A stretch of 39,724 nt of DNA, taken from Saccharofermentans sp. Its GTDB lineage: Bacteria > Bacillota_A > Clostridia > Saccharofermentanales > Saccharofermentanaceae. The DNA is taken from assembly GCA_024695565.1 (NCBI GenBank), contig JAILHX010000021.1, positions 1 to 39,724 of the forward strand. The letters run 5' to 3'. Below are positions 7,328 to 15,534 of the stretch, one piece after another. The number at the start of each line of letters is the position of its first letter. Position 1 is the first letter of the stretch. The translations under genes and the position numbers were made by a program. The notes under the pieces are model-generated. The model was not told the origin of the DNA, did not search any database, and saw only the letters and a list, made by a program, of their open reading frames with translations.

Positions 7328-8812
7328 ATGTTTAAAATCGGTTTTTCCAATGACAAGTATGTAGAGCTCCAGAGTGAGCACATCAGAGAGCGTGTCGAGC
7401 AGTTCGGCGGCAAGCTTTATCTTGAGTTTGGCGGCAAGCTTTTCGACGACTATCACGCATCCAGAGTATTGCCCGGATTCGAACCTGACAGCAAGATCAG
7501 AATGCTCAAGGCTCTTTCCGAAGATGCCGAGATCGTTATCGCGATCAATGCAGATGCCATTGAGAAGAACAAGAGAAGAGGAGACCTGGGCATCACTTAT
7601 GATCAGGAAGTTCTCCGCCTTATCGATGCTTTCACGGAGTTCGGCCTTTTTGTAGGAAGCGTTGTTATCACACAGTTCGCAGGACAGCCCCTCGCAGAGA
7701 AGTTCGAAGCACGCCTCCGCGGCCTCGGCGTTAAGTCATACAGACACTATCCCATCGAAGGATACCCTTCAAATATTCCCCTTATCGTAAGCGAAGACGG
7801 CTACGGCAAGAACGATTACATTGAGACATCCAGAAAGCTCGTCGTCGTCACGGCACCCGGCCCCGGTTCAGGCAAGATGGCTACATGCCTGTCCCAGCTC
7901 TATCACGAGAACAAGCGCGGTATCAAGGCCGGCTACGCCAAGTTCGAGACATTCCCGATCTGGTCCATCCCTTTGCAGCACCCTGTCAACGTTGCTTATG
8001 AAGCAGCAACGGCAGACCTTGCTGACGTCAACATGATCGACCCGTTCCACCTCGAAGCTTACGGAAAGACAACGGTTAATTACAACAGAGACGTTGAGAT
8101 CTTCCCCGTCGTTAATGCCATCTTCGAGAAGATCTACGGCGAGAGCCCTTACAAGTCACCTACGGACATGGGCGTTAACATGGCAGGATTTGCCATCATC
8201 GACGATGAGGCATGTCAGGAGGCTTCCAGACAGGAGATCATCCGCCGTTACTATGAGGCCAAGATGGCAACCCGCGCCGGCAACTCTGACGGTTCCGACG
8301 TGACCAAGATCGAGTTCCTCATGAAGAAGAGCGGCATCGACATCTCAGACCGCCGCGCCATAGGTGCCGCTTCCGTCCGCGCTGAATCGACAGGCGGTCC
8401 GGCTGTAGCAATGGAGCTCCCCGACGGACAGATCGTAACAGGCAAAACAACACCTCTCTTAGGACCTGCATCCGCTGCTCTTTTGAACGCTCTCAAGGTC
8501 CTCGCCGGAATCTCCCACGACATTCCGCTTATCTCACCCAACGTCATCGAGCCTATCTCTGATCTTAAGGTCAATCACCTGGGCAATCACAACCCGCGTC
8601 TTCACACAGACGAAGTTCTCATCGCGCTCGCTATCAGCGCCGCTACGAACCCGGTTGCAGAACTTGCCATGCAGCAGATCGGCAACCTCATGAACAGTGA
8701 CGCTCACTCAACGACCATGATGAGTTCCGTCGACATCAACATGTTCCACAAGCTCGGAATCAACCTGACCTGCGAACCTGTTTACGAGACGAAGAAGCTG
8801 TATCACAGATAA
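7328..8812 (+). CDS. DUF1846 (UPF0371) protein
   Basis: A 494-residue cytoplasmic protein of the DUF1846 family, whose members are near 495-500 residues. Recognisable features are the start [16 protein letters not shown], the segment [24 protein letters not shown], the loop [19 protein letters not shown] (resembling a nucleotide-binding loop) and a conserved C-terminal half with [14 protein letters not shown]. Structures of the family exist but I know of no firmly established function. The start at 7328 is preferred over the ATG at 7319, because the G-rich ribosome site (7312-7317) is 10 bases from the former and one base from the latter. It has its own promoter and ends at a strong terminator. 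Confidence 0.9.
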   Translation: MFKIGFSNDKYVELQSEHIRERVEQFGGKLYLEFGGKLFDDYHASRVLPGFEPDSKIRMLKALSEDAEIVIAINADAIEKNKRRGDLGITYDQEVLRLIDAFTEFGLFVGSVVITQFAGQPLAEKFEARLRGLGVKSYRHYPIEGYPSNIPLIVSEDGYGKNDYIETSRKLVVVTAPGPGSGKMATCLSQLYHENKRGIKAGYAKFETFPIWSIPLQHPVNVAYEAATADLADVNMIDPFHLEAYGKTTVNYNRDVEIFPVVNAIFEKIYGESPYKSPTDMGVNMAGFAIIDDEACQEASRQEIIRRYYEAKMATRAGNSDGSDVTKIEFLMKKSGIDISDRRAIGAASVRAESTGGPAVAMELPDGQIVTGKTTPLLGPASAALLNALKVLAGISHDIPLISPNVIEPISDLKVNHLGNHNPRLHTDEVLIALAISAATNPVAELAMQQIGNLMNSDAHSTTMMSSVDINMFHKLGINLTCEPVYETKKLYHR

Positions 8813-8833
8813 GTTGTTTAAATAGATTAATAG

Positions 8834-8879
8834 ATACCCACTAAATCTCTGATATTGAGTATTTGGTGGGTATTTTTTT
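8834..8879 (+). terminator. Terminator after the DUF1846 gene
   Basis: ATACCCACTAAAT (8834-8846) pairs with ATTTGGTGGGTAT (8861-8873), followed by seven T residues. Its arms are two copies of the word repeated again at 8910-8948. Confidence 0.88.
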
Positions 8880-8909
8880 GTCTTTTATTAGAGTTCTTCA
8901 GAGGCGGAA

Positions 8910-8948
8910 TACCCACTAACCCTGAGAAGATCCCGGGTTTAGTGGGTA
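8910..8948 (+). repeat. Second inverted pair of the TACCCACTAA word
   Basis: TACCCACTAACCC (8910-8922) pairs with GGGTTTAGTGGGTA (8935-8948). With the terminator arms this gives four copies of the same word in strictly alternating orientation. The hairpin has no T tract and ends 20 bases before the ctsR promoter -35. Confidence 0.8.
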
Positions 8949-8967
8949 ACCATTTTGTTTTCGAGTG

Positions 8968-8996
8968 TTGACAAAAGACAAGAAAAGTCAGATAAT
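8968..8996 (+). promoter_or_regulatory. Sigma-A-type promoter of the ctsR operon
   Basis: TTGACA (8968-8973) and GATAAT (8991-8996) are separated by exactly 17 bases, a near-perfect housekeeping promoter. The start of transcription should be near 9003, at the first base of the CtsR operator array. Confidence 0.88.
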
Positions 8997-9002
8997 TCGA
9001 TT

Positions 9003-9047
9003 AGTCAAAGAAAGTCAAAGTCAAAGTCAAGAAAGAGCAAAGTCAAA
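9003..9047 (+). promoter_or_regulatory. CtsR operator array
   Basis: The known CtsR box is RGTCAAA-NAN-RGTCAAA. Positions 9003-9019 match it perfectly (AGTCAAA-GAA-AGTCAAA). AGTCAA then repeats head to tail at 9013, 9019 and 9025, and a further AGTCAAA sits at 9041-9047. The array starts at the predicted transcription start, so bound CtsR would block initiation or clearance: autoregulation of the operon. Confidence 0.92.
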
Positions 9048-9073
9048 CGATAGTACGGAAGGAGGACGATCTT

Positions 9074-9535
9074 GTGGCTAGATTGGTTGATGTTATTGAA
9101 CAGATGATCAAAGAGATGGTCGATGAGAATGACGGAACTGCAACTATCTGCAGGAGTCAGTTGGCCGAGCAGGCAAACTGCGTGCCGTCACAGATCACGT
9201 ATGTGCTGTCCACCAGATTCTCGGGTGGCAGCGGATATATCGTTGAGAGCAGACGTGGCGGCGGCGGACAGATCACGATCACCCGTGTTAACCATGTCGG
9301 ACCGGCCGAGTATCTCAAGGCAATAATCGACAGCGTAGGTGACGACCTGTCACAGCAGCAGGCGAAGAACCTTCTGATGAATGCGGTTTCCGTCGGCGCC
9401 ATGACTTCCAAGGAAGGCACGGCGATCATGGCAGCTGTATCAGACAGGGCGCTCGCGAGAGTCGATTCGGATATCAGGGCAGTCCTCAGAGCTGATATCT
9501 TCAAGCATGCGCTCTTGGGTCTGATGGTGACTTGA
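9074..9535 (+). CDS. ctsR: CtsR, repressor of class III heat-shock genes
   Basis: A 153-residue protein, standard CtsR length. The N-terminal winged helix-turn-helix contains NCVPSQITYVLSTRF and the wing has the diagnostic Arg-plus-glycine loop in VESRRGGGGQI, which contacts DNA and acts as the heat-sensing element in Bacillus relatives. The C-terminal dimerisation domain is helical. The start codon is GTG at 9074, eight bases after AAGGAGG. It is the first gene of a four-gene operon and its own target, as shown by the operator array upstream. The Arg that McsB phosphorylates in relatives is still in the wing, although the McsB encoded here looks inactive. Confidence 0.97.
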   Translation: MARLVDVIEQMIKEMVDENDGTATICRSQLAEQANCVPSQITYVLSTRFSGGSGYIVESRRGGGGQITITRVNHVGPAEYLKAIIDSVGDDLSQQQAKNLLMNAVSVGAMTSKEGTAIMAAVSDRALARVDSDIRAVLRADIFKHALLGLMVT

Positions 9536-9567
9536 TAAGGGATAACAATTCGTAAGGAGATCAATTT

Positions 9568-10248
9568 ATGAGATGTGAAAGATGCGGTAAAGAACTTACC
9601 AACAGGATCTTTAAGATCAACGGCACAACATACTGCGAGAATTGCGCCAGGCTCATGGGGTTCGGGGCTTCTGACTTCCTGAGCAATCCGTTCTCACCAT
9701 TAGACCAGATTGCTTCATCGCTCATGCAGATGAGTGAACTGGACTTCGGCAACAGCACGCTGACATGCCCCAAGTGCGGTATGACCTTAAGAGAATTCGA
9801 GAACGAAGGACGCGTAGGATGTATCGAATGTTACAACACCTTCAACGACAATATTGTAAGAGAGATGTTCAAACAGCAGGGCAACAGCGAGTATGCAGGA
9901 CGTCTTCCCAACCAGTCTGCAGACACGAGCACCACGAGCAAAGAAGTTGAGAAGGTCAGCCTGAAGGAACTTGAGTCAGGTCCTGTTAAGGATGAGGGAC
10001 CTCAGGATGCAGGACCTTCGAAAACCGGGACCCAAGAACCCGGGATGCAGACAGAGAAGCAGCCGGAGAAGAAACCTGAGAGAAGCGGCCTTACGATAGA
10101 CCAGCTCAAGAAGGCAGATCTCGGAATGCTCTCCGATGAAGATCTTGAGAAGGGCATCAAGCTTGCCGCAGAGGTTGAGGAATATATCCTCGCATCCAGG
10201 TTAAGAGATGAACTCAAGGGCAGAAAGGAAGGTGAGAACAATGGCTGA
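9568..10248 (+). CDS. mcsA: McsA, zinc-finger/UVR partner of McsB and ClpC
   Basis: A 226-residue protein with two zinc knuckles (C3-x2-C6 with C23-x2-C26; C67-x2-C70 with C85-x2-C88) and a C-terminal UVR motif (about 190-218, LEKGIKLAAEVEEYILASRLRDEL). McsA normally activates the McsB arginine kinase and links it to ClpC. Between zinc fingers and UVR lies a long low-complexity linker (about 105-172) rich in Pro, Glu, Lys and Gly, longer than usual. A GTAAGGAG site precedes the ATG, 32 bases after ctsR. It overlaps mcsB by 8 bases. Second gene of the CtsR operon. Confidence 0.95.
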   Translation: MRCERCGKELTNRIFKINGTTYCENCARLMGFGASDFLSNPFSPLDQIASSLMQMSELDFGNSTLTCPKCGMTLREFENEGRVGCIECYNTFNDNIVREMFKQQGNSEYAGRLPNQSADTSTTSKEVEKVSLKELESGPVKDEGPQDAGPSKTGTQEPGMQTEKQPEKKPERSGLTIDQLKKADLGMLSDEDLEKGIKLAAEVEEYILASRLRDELKGRKEGENNG

Positions 10249-11269
10249 GTGGTACACAAGAGAAGGCAAAGATAACGACGTAGTACTCTCCACAAAGGCG
10301 TGCATTGTTCGTAACATCAAGGGTTACAACTTTATGCCCCGTCTGGACGATAAAGAATGCCAGAGCCTGATCGATACGATCGAAGGCGCGATCGACAAGG
10401 ATATCTTCGCGGGCGGCTACGCTGCTGCAATGGAGAAGGAGACCGCAATGAGGCTCATCAGACTTCAGGTGTTGGGCCGCGAAGGAAGCCAGATGGCAAA
10501 TCCTCAGAGGAAGGCATTCTACTATAACGACGACTGCAGCCTCAGTATTGCGATAGGCTGCGGTGAGCACATTACCGCAAGAGCGATGGCACAGGGCCAC
10601 GATATCAGCGTTTACAAGCAGGTCGAGAAACTCGCCATGGATCTCGAGAGCAAACTTGATATCGCATATTCAGACAGTTACGGCTTTCTGACATCTAATG
10701 TCAGACTCGCAGGAACAGGACTTAAGATTCTTTATACTGTTGCGCTTCCCGCGATCGCCAAGACTGAAGGCGGAATCGCTGCACTGACACAGCGTGTCGG
10801 TCAGTATGAATGGACGATCTACCCGTTCGCCGAGAGAGGAGAACTAGCTGATTCAAATGTTTACATCATCTCAAGCGTCAACACATTGGGCGTGACAGAA
10901 GAAGAAGTATTGAGAAGAGGCGAGATGCTCATCACGGACGTTATCAAGGCAGAGAGAGCATGCAGGGAAGAGATCGCCACCAGCAAGATGGAACAGATCA
11001 AGGATATGTACGGCAGATCTTACGGCAACTTAAGATACTGTAACCTGATCTCGAGAAGCGAAGCGATCGAAGCATTGGGGTGGCTCAGACTCTTCCACGA
11101 CTACGACGATGCCGGCGAGATAAAGTGTTCCTGGAACACACTGGATAAGCTTACGATGGACATATTGTGGGAGCCCGGTGCGCCTTCCAAGAGGTCAGGT
11201 GCCTCATTTGCGAATTCACAGAGAATAAGGGCTAACGGAATCAGAACGATACTGAAGGGAGCTGATTGA
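10241..11269 (+). CDS. mcsB: McsB-family protein, probably a catalytically dead arginine kinase
   Basis: A 342-residue homologue in the exact mcsB position (ctsR-mcsA-mcsB-clpC). Family landmarks align: VVLSTKACIVRNI near 15-26, GEH at 108-110, GFLTSNVRLAGTGLK near 148-162, NTLG at 214-217, and the SYGNLRYCNLI region. But key residues are changed. The phosphagen-kinase SxRxR motif is STKAC; the NEEDHIRI catalytic loop is GCGEHITA, losing both Glu; the CPTN(V/I)GT signature is NVRLAGT; and the GEGSE loop after RGIY is missing. Only the His and GTGL core remain. The start at 10241 has GGAAGGTGAG before it and overlaps mcsA by 8 bases; an in-frame upstream ATG lies inside mcsA. Probably an adaptor or scaffold. 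Confidence 0.9.
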   Translation: MAEWYTREGKDNDVVLSTKACIVRNIKGYNFMPRLDDKECQSLIDTIEGAIDKDIFAGGYAAAMEKETAMRLIRLQVLGREGSQMANPQRKAFYYNDDCSLSIAIGCGEHITARAMAQGHDISVYKQVEKLAMDLESKLDIAYSDSYGFLTSNVRLAGTGLKILYTVALPAIAKTEGGIAALTQRVGQYEWTIYPFAERGELADSNVYIISSVNTLGVTEEEVLRRGEMLITDVIKAERACREEIATSKMEQIKDMYGRSYGNLRYCNLISRSEAIEALGWLRLFHDYDDAGEIKCSWNTLDKLTMDILWEPGAPSKRSGASFANSQRIRANGIRTILKGAD

Positions 11270-11270
11270 T

Positions 11271-13946
11271 ATGAGAATAACTGAAGATACAGCCAAGGTG
11301 CTTGCGGTCGCGACACAGATCGCAGAAGACAAGCATGCAAACATGATAAGGGACACGATCCTTTTCGCGTCACTGTGCATCACGGATACACCTGCGAAGG
11401 AGATCTTAAGCGAGTGCGTTCCCAACATGGAACTCATCTTAGAGCGCCTGGGATTTGACGCTGATTACGAGGTCGATCCCGCATCGGTCAAGATGCTCGC
11501 TGACAGAGCTTTCGGCAGCTTGAGATTTGACGTAAGAAGAATATTCAGTAACGCCGCATCGCTCTCCGCCAGGACGGGCTTTAACGGTGCGGTCAACCCG
11601 GAGCATCTTCTTTTCGTGATCATATCGAGAAGAGTATCCAATCATCCTGAGATCTTCAACAGCCTGGAAGTTGCAGGTGCTGATATTGAAGGCATCAAGA
11701 ATGCCATCGTTAACGCCTTCAACGAGCAGGCAGAAGCTGCAAGAGAAGAAAACAGATTCATGGATGGCGGTGATGAGGGCGAGCTTCCCGCAGAAGAGGG
11801 TTCCGCGAGACCACGCAAGCCTTCCGGCAGACAGGGCGGCAAGTCAGGCCATAAGACACTTGATAAGTTCGGTAAGAATCTGACTGAGCTTGCCAAGCAG
11901 GGCAAGATCGATCCGGTCATCGGACGTGAAGAAGAGATCTCCAGAGTCATGCAGATCCTCATCCGCCGCACGAAGAACAATCCGTGCCTTGTAGGTGACC
12001 CGGGTGTAGGTAAGACGGCTATTGCCGAAGGCCTCGCACTGAAGATCGCCGAGAATAACGTTCCTGATGTTATCAAGGGCAAGATCGTCTACAGCATCGA
12101 GATGGGTTCAATGGTTGCAGGCTCCAAGTACAGAGGTGAATTTGAAGAGCGTATCAAGAACATGCTCGACGAAGCAATCGCCGATCCCAACATCATCCTG
12201 TTCATCGATGAGATCCATACGCTTGTAGGTGCAGGTGATACATCGGGCGGTTCCATGGATGCTGCGAACATCATGAAGCCGCTCCTTAGCAAGAACGAGC
12301 TTCAGATCATCGGCGCTACAACGCTTGATGAGTATTCCAAGTTTGTAGAGAAGGATCACGCTCTTGAGAGAAGATTCCAGAAGGTGCTTGTTGAAGAACC
12401 TTCGATCGAAGATGCGATCGCCATCATGAAGGGACTCCGTTCCAAGTACGAAGATCACCACAAGATCCACATCCCCGATGACGTTCTCGAGCAGTCCGTA
12501 AGGCTCTCTGCAAGATATGTATCTGACAGATTCCTTCCTGATAAGGCTATCGACCTGGTCGATGAGGCAGCCGCTGCAAAGAGGATAAATTATGCCGATT
12601 CCAAGGCTAAGAATGAGCTCGAAAACAAGATCAAAGAGATAGTGGAAAAGAAGAAGGAAGCCGTCGATACCCAGGACTTCGAAGCCGCACAGACATTGAA
12701 GGAAGAGGAAGAAAAGCTTAAGGAGAGACTTTCCCTCCTCCAGGATAAGGTCAAGGCTGATGAGAACGGATTTACCGGCACTCTTACAGTTGATGACGTG
12801 GCAGTGGTCCTCGCAAAGTGGACCGGAATCCCGACTACTAAGATCACTGAATCTGATGCAGACAAGCTCAAGAACCTCGAAGGTGAACTTGCAAGAAGAG
12901 TAGTAGGTCAGGACGAAGCAGTTCATGCTATCGCAAAGGCTATCCGCCGCGGAAGACTCGGACTTAAGGACGAGAAGAGGCCTTCAGGTACGTTTATCTT
13001 CTTAGGTACAACCGGTGTAGGTAAGACAGAACTTGCCAAGGCTCTTGCTGAAGTTATGTTCGGCAATGAGAGCGCGCTTGTCAGGATCGATATGTCCGAA
13101 TACATGGAGAAGCACGATGTCTCCAGACTTATCGGCGCGCCTCCGGGATATGTCGGATACGATGAGGGCGGCCAGCTCACAGAGGCAGTAAGAAGACATC
13201 CTTATTCGGTAGTTCTTTTCGATGAGATCGAGAAGGCACATCCCGAGATCTTCAACACGATGCTTCAGGTATTGGACGACGGACGTCTTACTGACGGCCA
13301 CGGCAGGACCGTTGACTTCAGAAATACGATAATCATCATGACATCCAACATCGGCGCGAGAATGCTGGTCGGCAGCGAAGGCCGCAAGATCGGCTTCGCG
13401 ATGGCAGACGATAACGATAAGGACGAACTCTCGAGAGAGGGCCTCTACGGCGGCAAGTCTTACGATGAGGCAAAGAAGGTCGTAATCGACGAACTCAAGA
13501 AGACGTTCACTCCTGAATTCGTTAACCGTGTCGATGAGATCATCTTCTTCCGTATGCTCGGTAAGGATTCGCTCGTTAAGATCGTCGATATCCTCATGAA
13601 GCAGGTAGGCAAGAGAATCAGGGATCTCGGCATGGAGATCGAGCTGACCGACAGTGCGAAGGAACTTCTCGCGAAGAAGGGTTACGATCCGCAGTACGGT
13701 GCAAGACCGCTTAGAAGAGTTATTACCCAGATGGTTGAGGACCGTTTCTCCGAGGCTATGCTCGACGGAATCGTTAAGCCCGGCCACCTCGCGATCATCG
13801 ATGCGGTCGAGTCAACTGACCCTGATGCGCTCCTTGCCCAGGGCAGCGCCTCCGATGACGGCAAGGTCATCGTCATCAAGGATGGCGGAGAGCTTAAAAA
13901 CACAGGAAATGTTGAGGTTGAAGAACCTGTCGGCACTAATGTATAA
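11271..13946 (+). CDS. clpC: ClpC, AAA+ unfoldase of the Clp protease
   Basis: An 891-residue HSP100 ATPase that unfolds substrates for ClpP. Order: Clp-N repeats (1-150), a charged linker, AAA module 1 (Walker A GDPGVGKT 242-249; Walker B ILFIDEIH 309-316), a middle domain with a UVR-like coiled coil (about 445-485), AAA module 2 (Walker A GTTGVGKT 579-586; FDEIEKAHPE), a ClpP-docking loop with IGF, and the C-terminal domain. Compared with Bacillus ClpC, the first phosphoarginine-binding GTEH in the N-domain reads IRDT (D28), while the second keeps PEH (E111). It starts one base after the mcsB stop. The C-terminal tail is Gly/Asp-rich. Confidence 0.96.
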   Translation: MRITEDTAKVLAVATQIAEDKHANMIRDTILFASLCITDTPAKEILSECVPNMELILERLGFDADYEVDPASVKMLADRAFGSLRFDVRRIFSNAASLSARTGFNGAVNPEHLLFVIISRRVSNHPEIFNSLEVAGADIEGIKNAIVNAFNEQAEAAREENRFMDGGDEGELPAEEGSARPRKPSGRQGGKSGHKTLDKFGKNLTELAKQGKIDPVIGREEEISRVMQILIRRTKNNPCLVGDPGVGKTAIAEGLALKIAENNVPDVIKGKIVYSIEMGSMVAGSKYRGEFEERIKNMLDEAIADPNIILFIDEIHTLVGAGDTSGGSMDAANIMKPLLSKNELQIIGATTLDEYSKFVEKDHALERRFQKVLVEEPSIEDAIAIMKGLRSKYEDHHKIHIPDDVLEQSVRLSARYVSDRFLPDKAIDLVDEAAAAKRINYADSKAKNELENKIKEIVEKKKEAVDTQDFEAAQTLKEEEEKLKERLSLLQDKVKADENGFTGTLTVDDVAVVLAKWTGIPTTKITESDADKLKNLEGELARRVVGQDEAVHAIAKAIRRGRLGLKDEKRPSGTFIFLGTTGVGKTELAKALAEVMFGNESALVRIDMSEYMEKHDVSRLIGAPPGYVGYDEGGQLTEAVRRHPYSVVLFDEIEKAHPEIFNTMLQVLDDGRLTDGHGRTVDFRNTIIIMTSNIGARMLVGSEGRKIGFAMADDNDKDELSREGLYGGKSYDEAKKVVIDELKKTFTPEFVNRVDEIIFFRMLGKDSLVKIVDILMKQVGKRIRDLGMEIELTDSAKELLAKKGYDPQYGARPLRRVITQMVEDRFSEAMLDGIVKPGHLAIIDAVESTDPDALLAQGSASDDGKVIVIKDGGELKNTGNVEVEEPVGTNV

Positions 13947-13979
13947 TACTCTCGCTATTAAGGTAGATGGAGTGGAAAG

Positions 13980-15329
13980 ATGACGGAAAACAAGAGTAAT
14001 GCGGCTTCCAGATCCAAGGCGCCGCGTGACTATGACATAGGTTGTGTACCGAGCAGATTTTATTTCAGTTTCTTGGGATCACATATTCTCGTGCCTTTGG
14101 TAAGCGCATTTGCGCATATCAAGGTCAAGCCTGACATGGAATTTGTTAAGCATGAAGGACCTATTATCGTCGTCTCCAATCACGAGTCTTATTTAGACCC
14201 GATGATCATCAACCGCCTGACCAAGGCGAGACTTGCCAACTTCGTAACAGGCGAATTCGTATTCAGGGCACCCGGCTGGGGACACTGGTTCAAGCTCGGA
14301 GGCGCTATCCCGAAGAAGCAGTTCGTCGTAGATACCGCAGCAGTTAAGGCAATGATGCGCGTCATGAAGCGCAAAGGCATCATCATCGTTTACCCTGAGG
14401 CAACAAGACACGTTGACGGTAAGTCGACGACATTCGATGACGGTGTTGCAAGACTTGCGAAGAAGTCCGGCGCATCAGTATATATCGCACACATTCACGG
14501 CGCTTACATGGCATGGCCGAGATGGTCACAGTCAGGCATGCGCAAGGGCAGGATCAGCGCCGAGTTCGTTAAGAAGATCTATTCTGACGAGGTCAAGCAG
14601 CTCTCCATTGAAGAGCTCCAGCAGAAGATCTTGGAAGGCATCGATTACAACGAGAACGACTGGATCCGCGAGAATCCCAGAGTCTACAAGAGCAGGAAGC
14701 TCGCAGCAGGTCTTCAGAACATCGCGTATGCATGCCCCAAGTGCGGTTCCGAGTACACGATGCAGTACATGAATTCCGGCAAGCACGACATGATCCAGTG
14801 CTCCAACTGCGGTAATGCCGCCAGATATCTGCCGACGGGTCTTATCGAGAAGGTCGATCCCAACTGCGTAGTTTTCGATGACCTCCACAAGTGGGTAGTC
14901 TGGGAGCGCGAGCTTATCGCTGACCAGCTCAGGGCCGGCGGATTCAAGATGGAGATGAACGCCGATCTGTTCAAGGTCTTCGACCGTTTCACGTTCGCGA
15001 AAACAGGCAAGGGCAGGATCACCATCACCGATAAGGAGATCGTCTACTACGGAACGGATTGTCCCGCTGAAGAGGGTATCCCTTATAAGCACGGCAAGCC
15101 CATGAAGAAGTATAAGGACAGAACACTTGATGCCAGTGCTCCTTTTGAGACGAAGGTTTTCGAGATCGACACGATGAGGGGCCTGGTCGCAAATTACGGC
15201 AAGCACTTCGAGATCTACGACAAGGACGGCGAGCTCTACAGATTCCATGTTGACGGCCAGAAGGTCTTCAAGATCCACGAGATCGTCGAGATGCTGGGCA
15301 AGGGCAAGAGCATCGAGAGCGAGGCATGA
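13980..15329 (+). CDS. PlsC-type acyltransferase with C-terminal zinc ribbon
   Basis: A 449-residue protein. Residues about 25-220 are a 1-acyl-glycerol-3-phosphate acyltransferase (PlsC/LPLAT) domain: the catalytic HX4D motif is NHESYLD (H68, D73), and the substrate-binding motif reads YPEATRHVDG. It should acylate lysophosphatidate or a related acceptor at the membrane. After it comes a zinc ribbon (YACPKCG...CSNCG, about 250-275) and a beta-rich C-terminal domain of about 150 residues that I do not recognise; this is about twice the length of a plain PlsC. It lies 33 bases after clpC and may be transcribed with it, though a TATAAT at 13942-13947 could also serve it. Confidence 0.85.
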   Translation: MTENKSNAASRSKAPRDYDIGCVPSRFYFSFLGSHILVPLVSAFAHIKVKPDMEFVKHEGPIIVVSNHESYLDPMIINRLTKARLANFVTGEFVFRAPGWGHWFKLGGAIPKKQFVVDTAAVKAMMRVMKRKGIIIVYPEATRHVDGKSTTFDDGVARLAKKSGASVYIAHIHGAYMAWPRWSQSGMRKGRISAEFVKKIYSDEVKQLSIEELQQKILEGIDYNENDWIRENPRVYKSRKLAAGLQNIAYACPKCGSEYTMQYMNSGKHDMIQCSNCGNAARYLPTGLIEKVDPNCVVFDDLHKWVVWERELIADQLRAGGFKMEMNADLFKVFDRFTFAKTGKGRITITDKEIVYYGTDCPAEEGIPYKHGKPMKKYKDRTLDASAPFETKVFEIDTMRGLVANYGKHFEIYDKDGELYRFHVDGQKVFKIHEIVEMLGKGKSIESEA

Positions 15330-15384
15330 CCTTGGCTTCCTGACGGGAAATAATTTTCACTAGAACGAATAAATTAAAAATATT

Positions 15385-15423
15385 GGCGGGTTTGGTCACT
15401 AATCACCAAAACTCGCCTTTTTT
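15385..15423 (+). terminator. Terminator after the acyltransferase gene
   Basis: GGCGGGTTTGGT (15385-15396) pairs with ACCAAAACTCGCC (15405-15417), with one bulge, then TTTTTT. It ends the long heat-shock transcript. Confidence 0.92.
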
Positions 15424-15428
15424 ATTGC

Positions 15429-15457
15429 TTTAATATATCGCGCGAAGATAGTATAAT
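15429..15457 (+). promoter_or_regulatory. Promoter of the PGK-TIM fusion gene
   Basis: A perfect TATAAT (15452-15457) with a weak TTTAAT -35 (15429-15434) at 17-base spacing. The 5' leader would be about 70 bases long. Confidence 0.6.
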
Positions 15458-15534
15458 TTTCAAGTCAGTAAATAAGAGGTGCCATAAGCGGCACTTCCCA
15501 AAACACAAAATATGAATCAGGAGTGTGACAATCC

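Noticed and set aside
10208..10240. Longer mcsB start at 10208
   Set aside because: The extension lies inside mcsA and lacks a ribosome site, while 10241 has GGAAGGTGAG before it and begins in line with the family.
12108..12926. A 272-codon minus-strand ORF inside clpC
   Set aside because: Antisense shadow of a highly conserved gene, Leu/Ile/Cys-rich, with no ribosome binding site or known domain.
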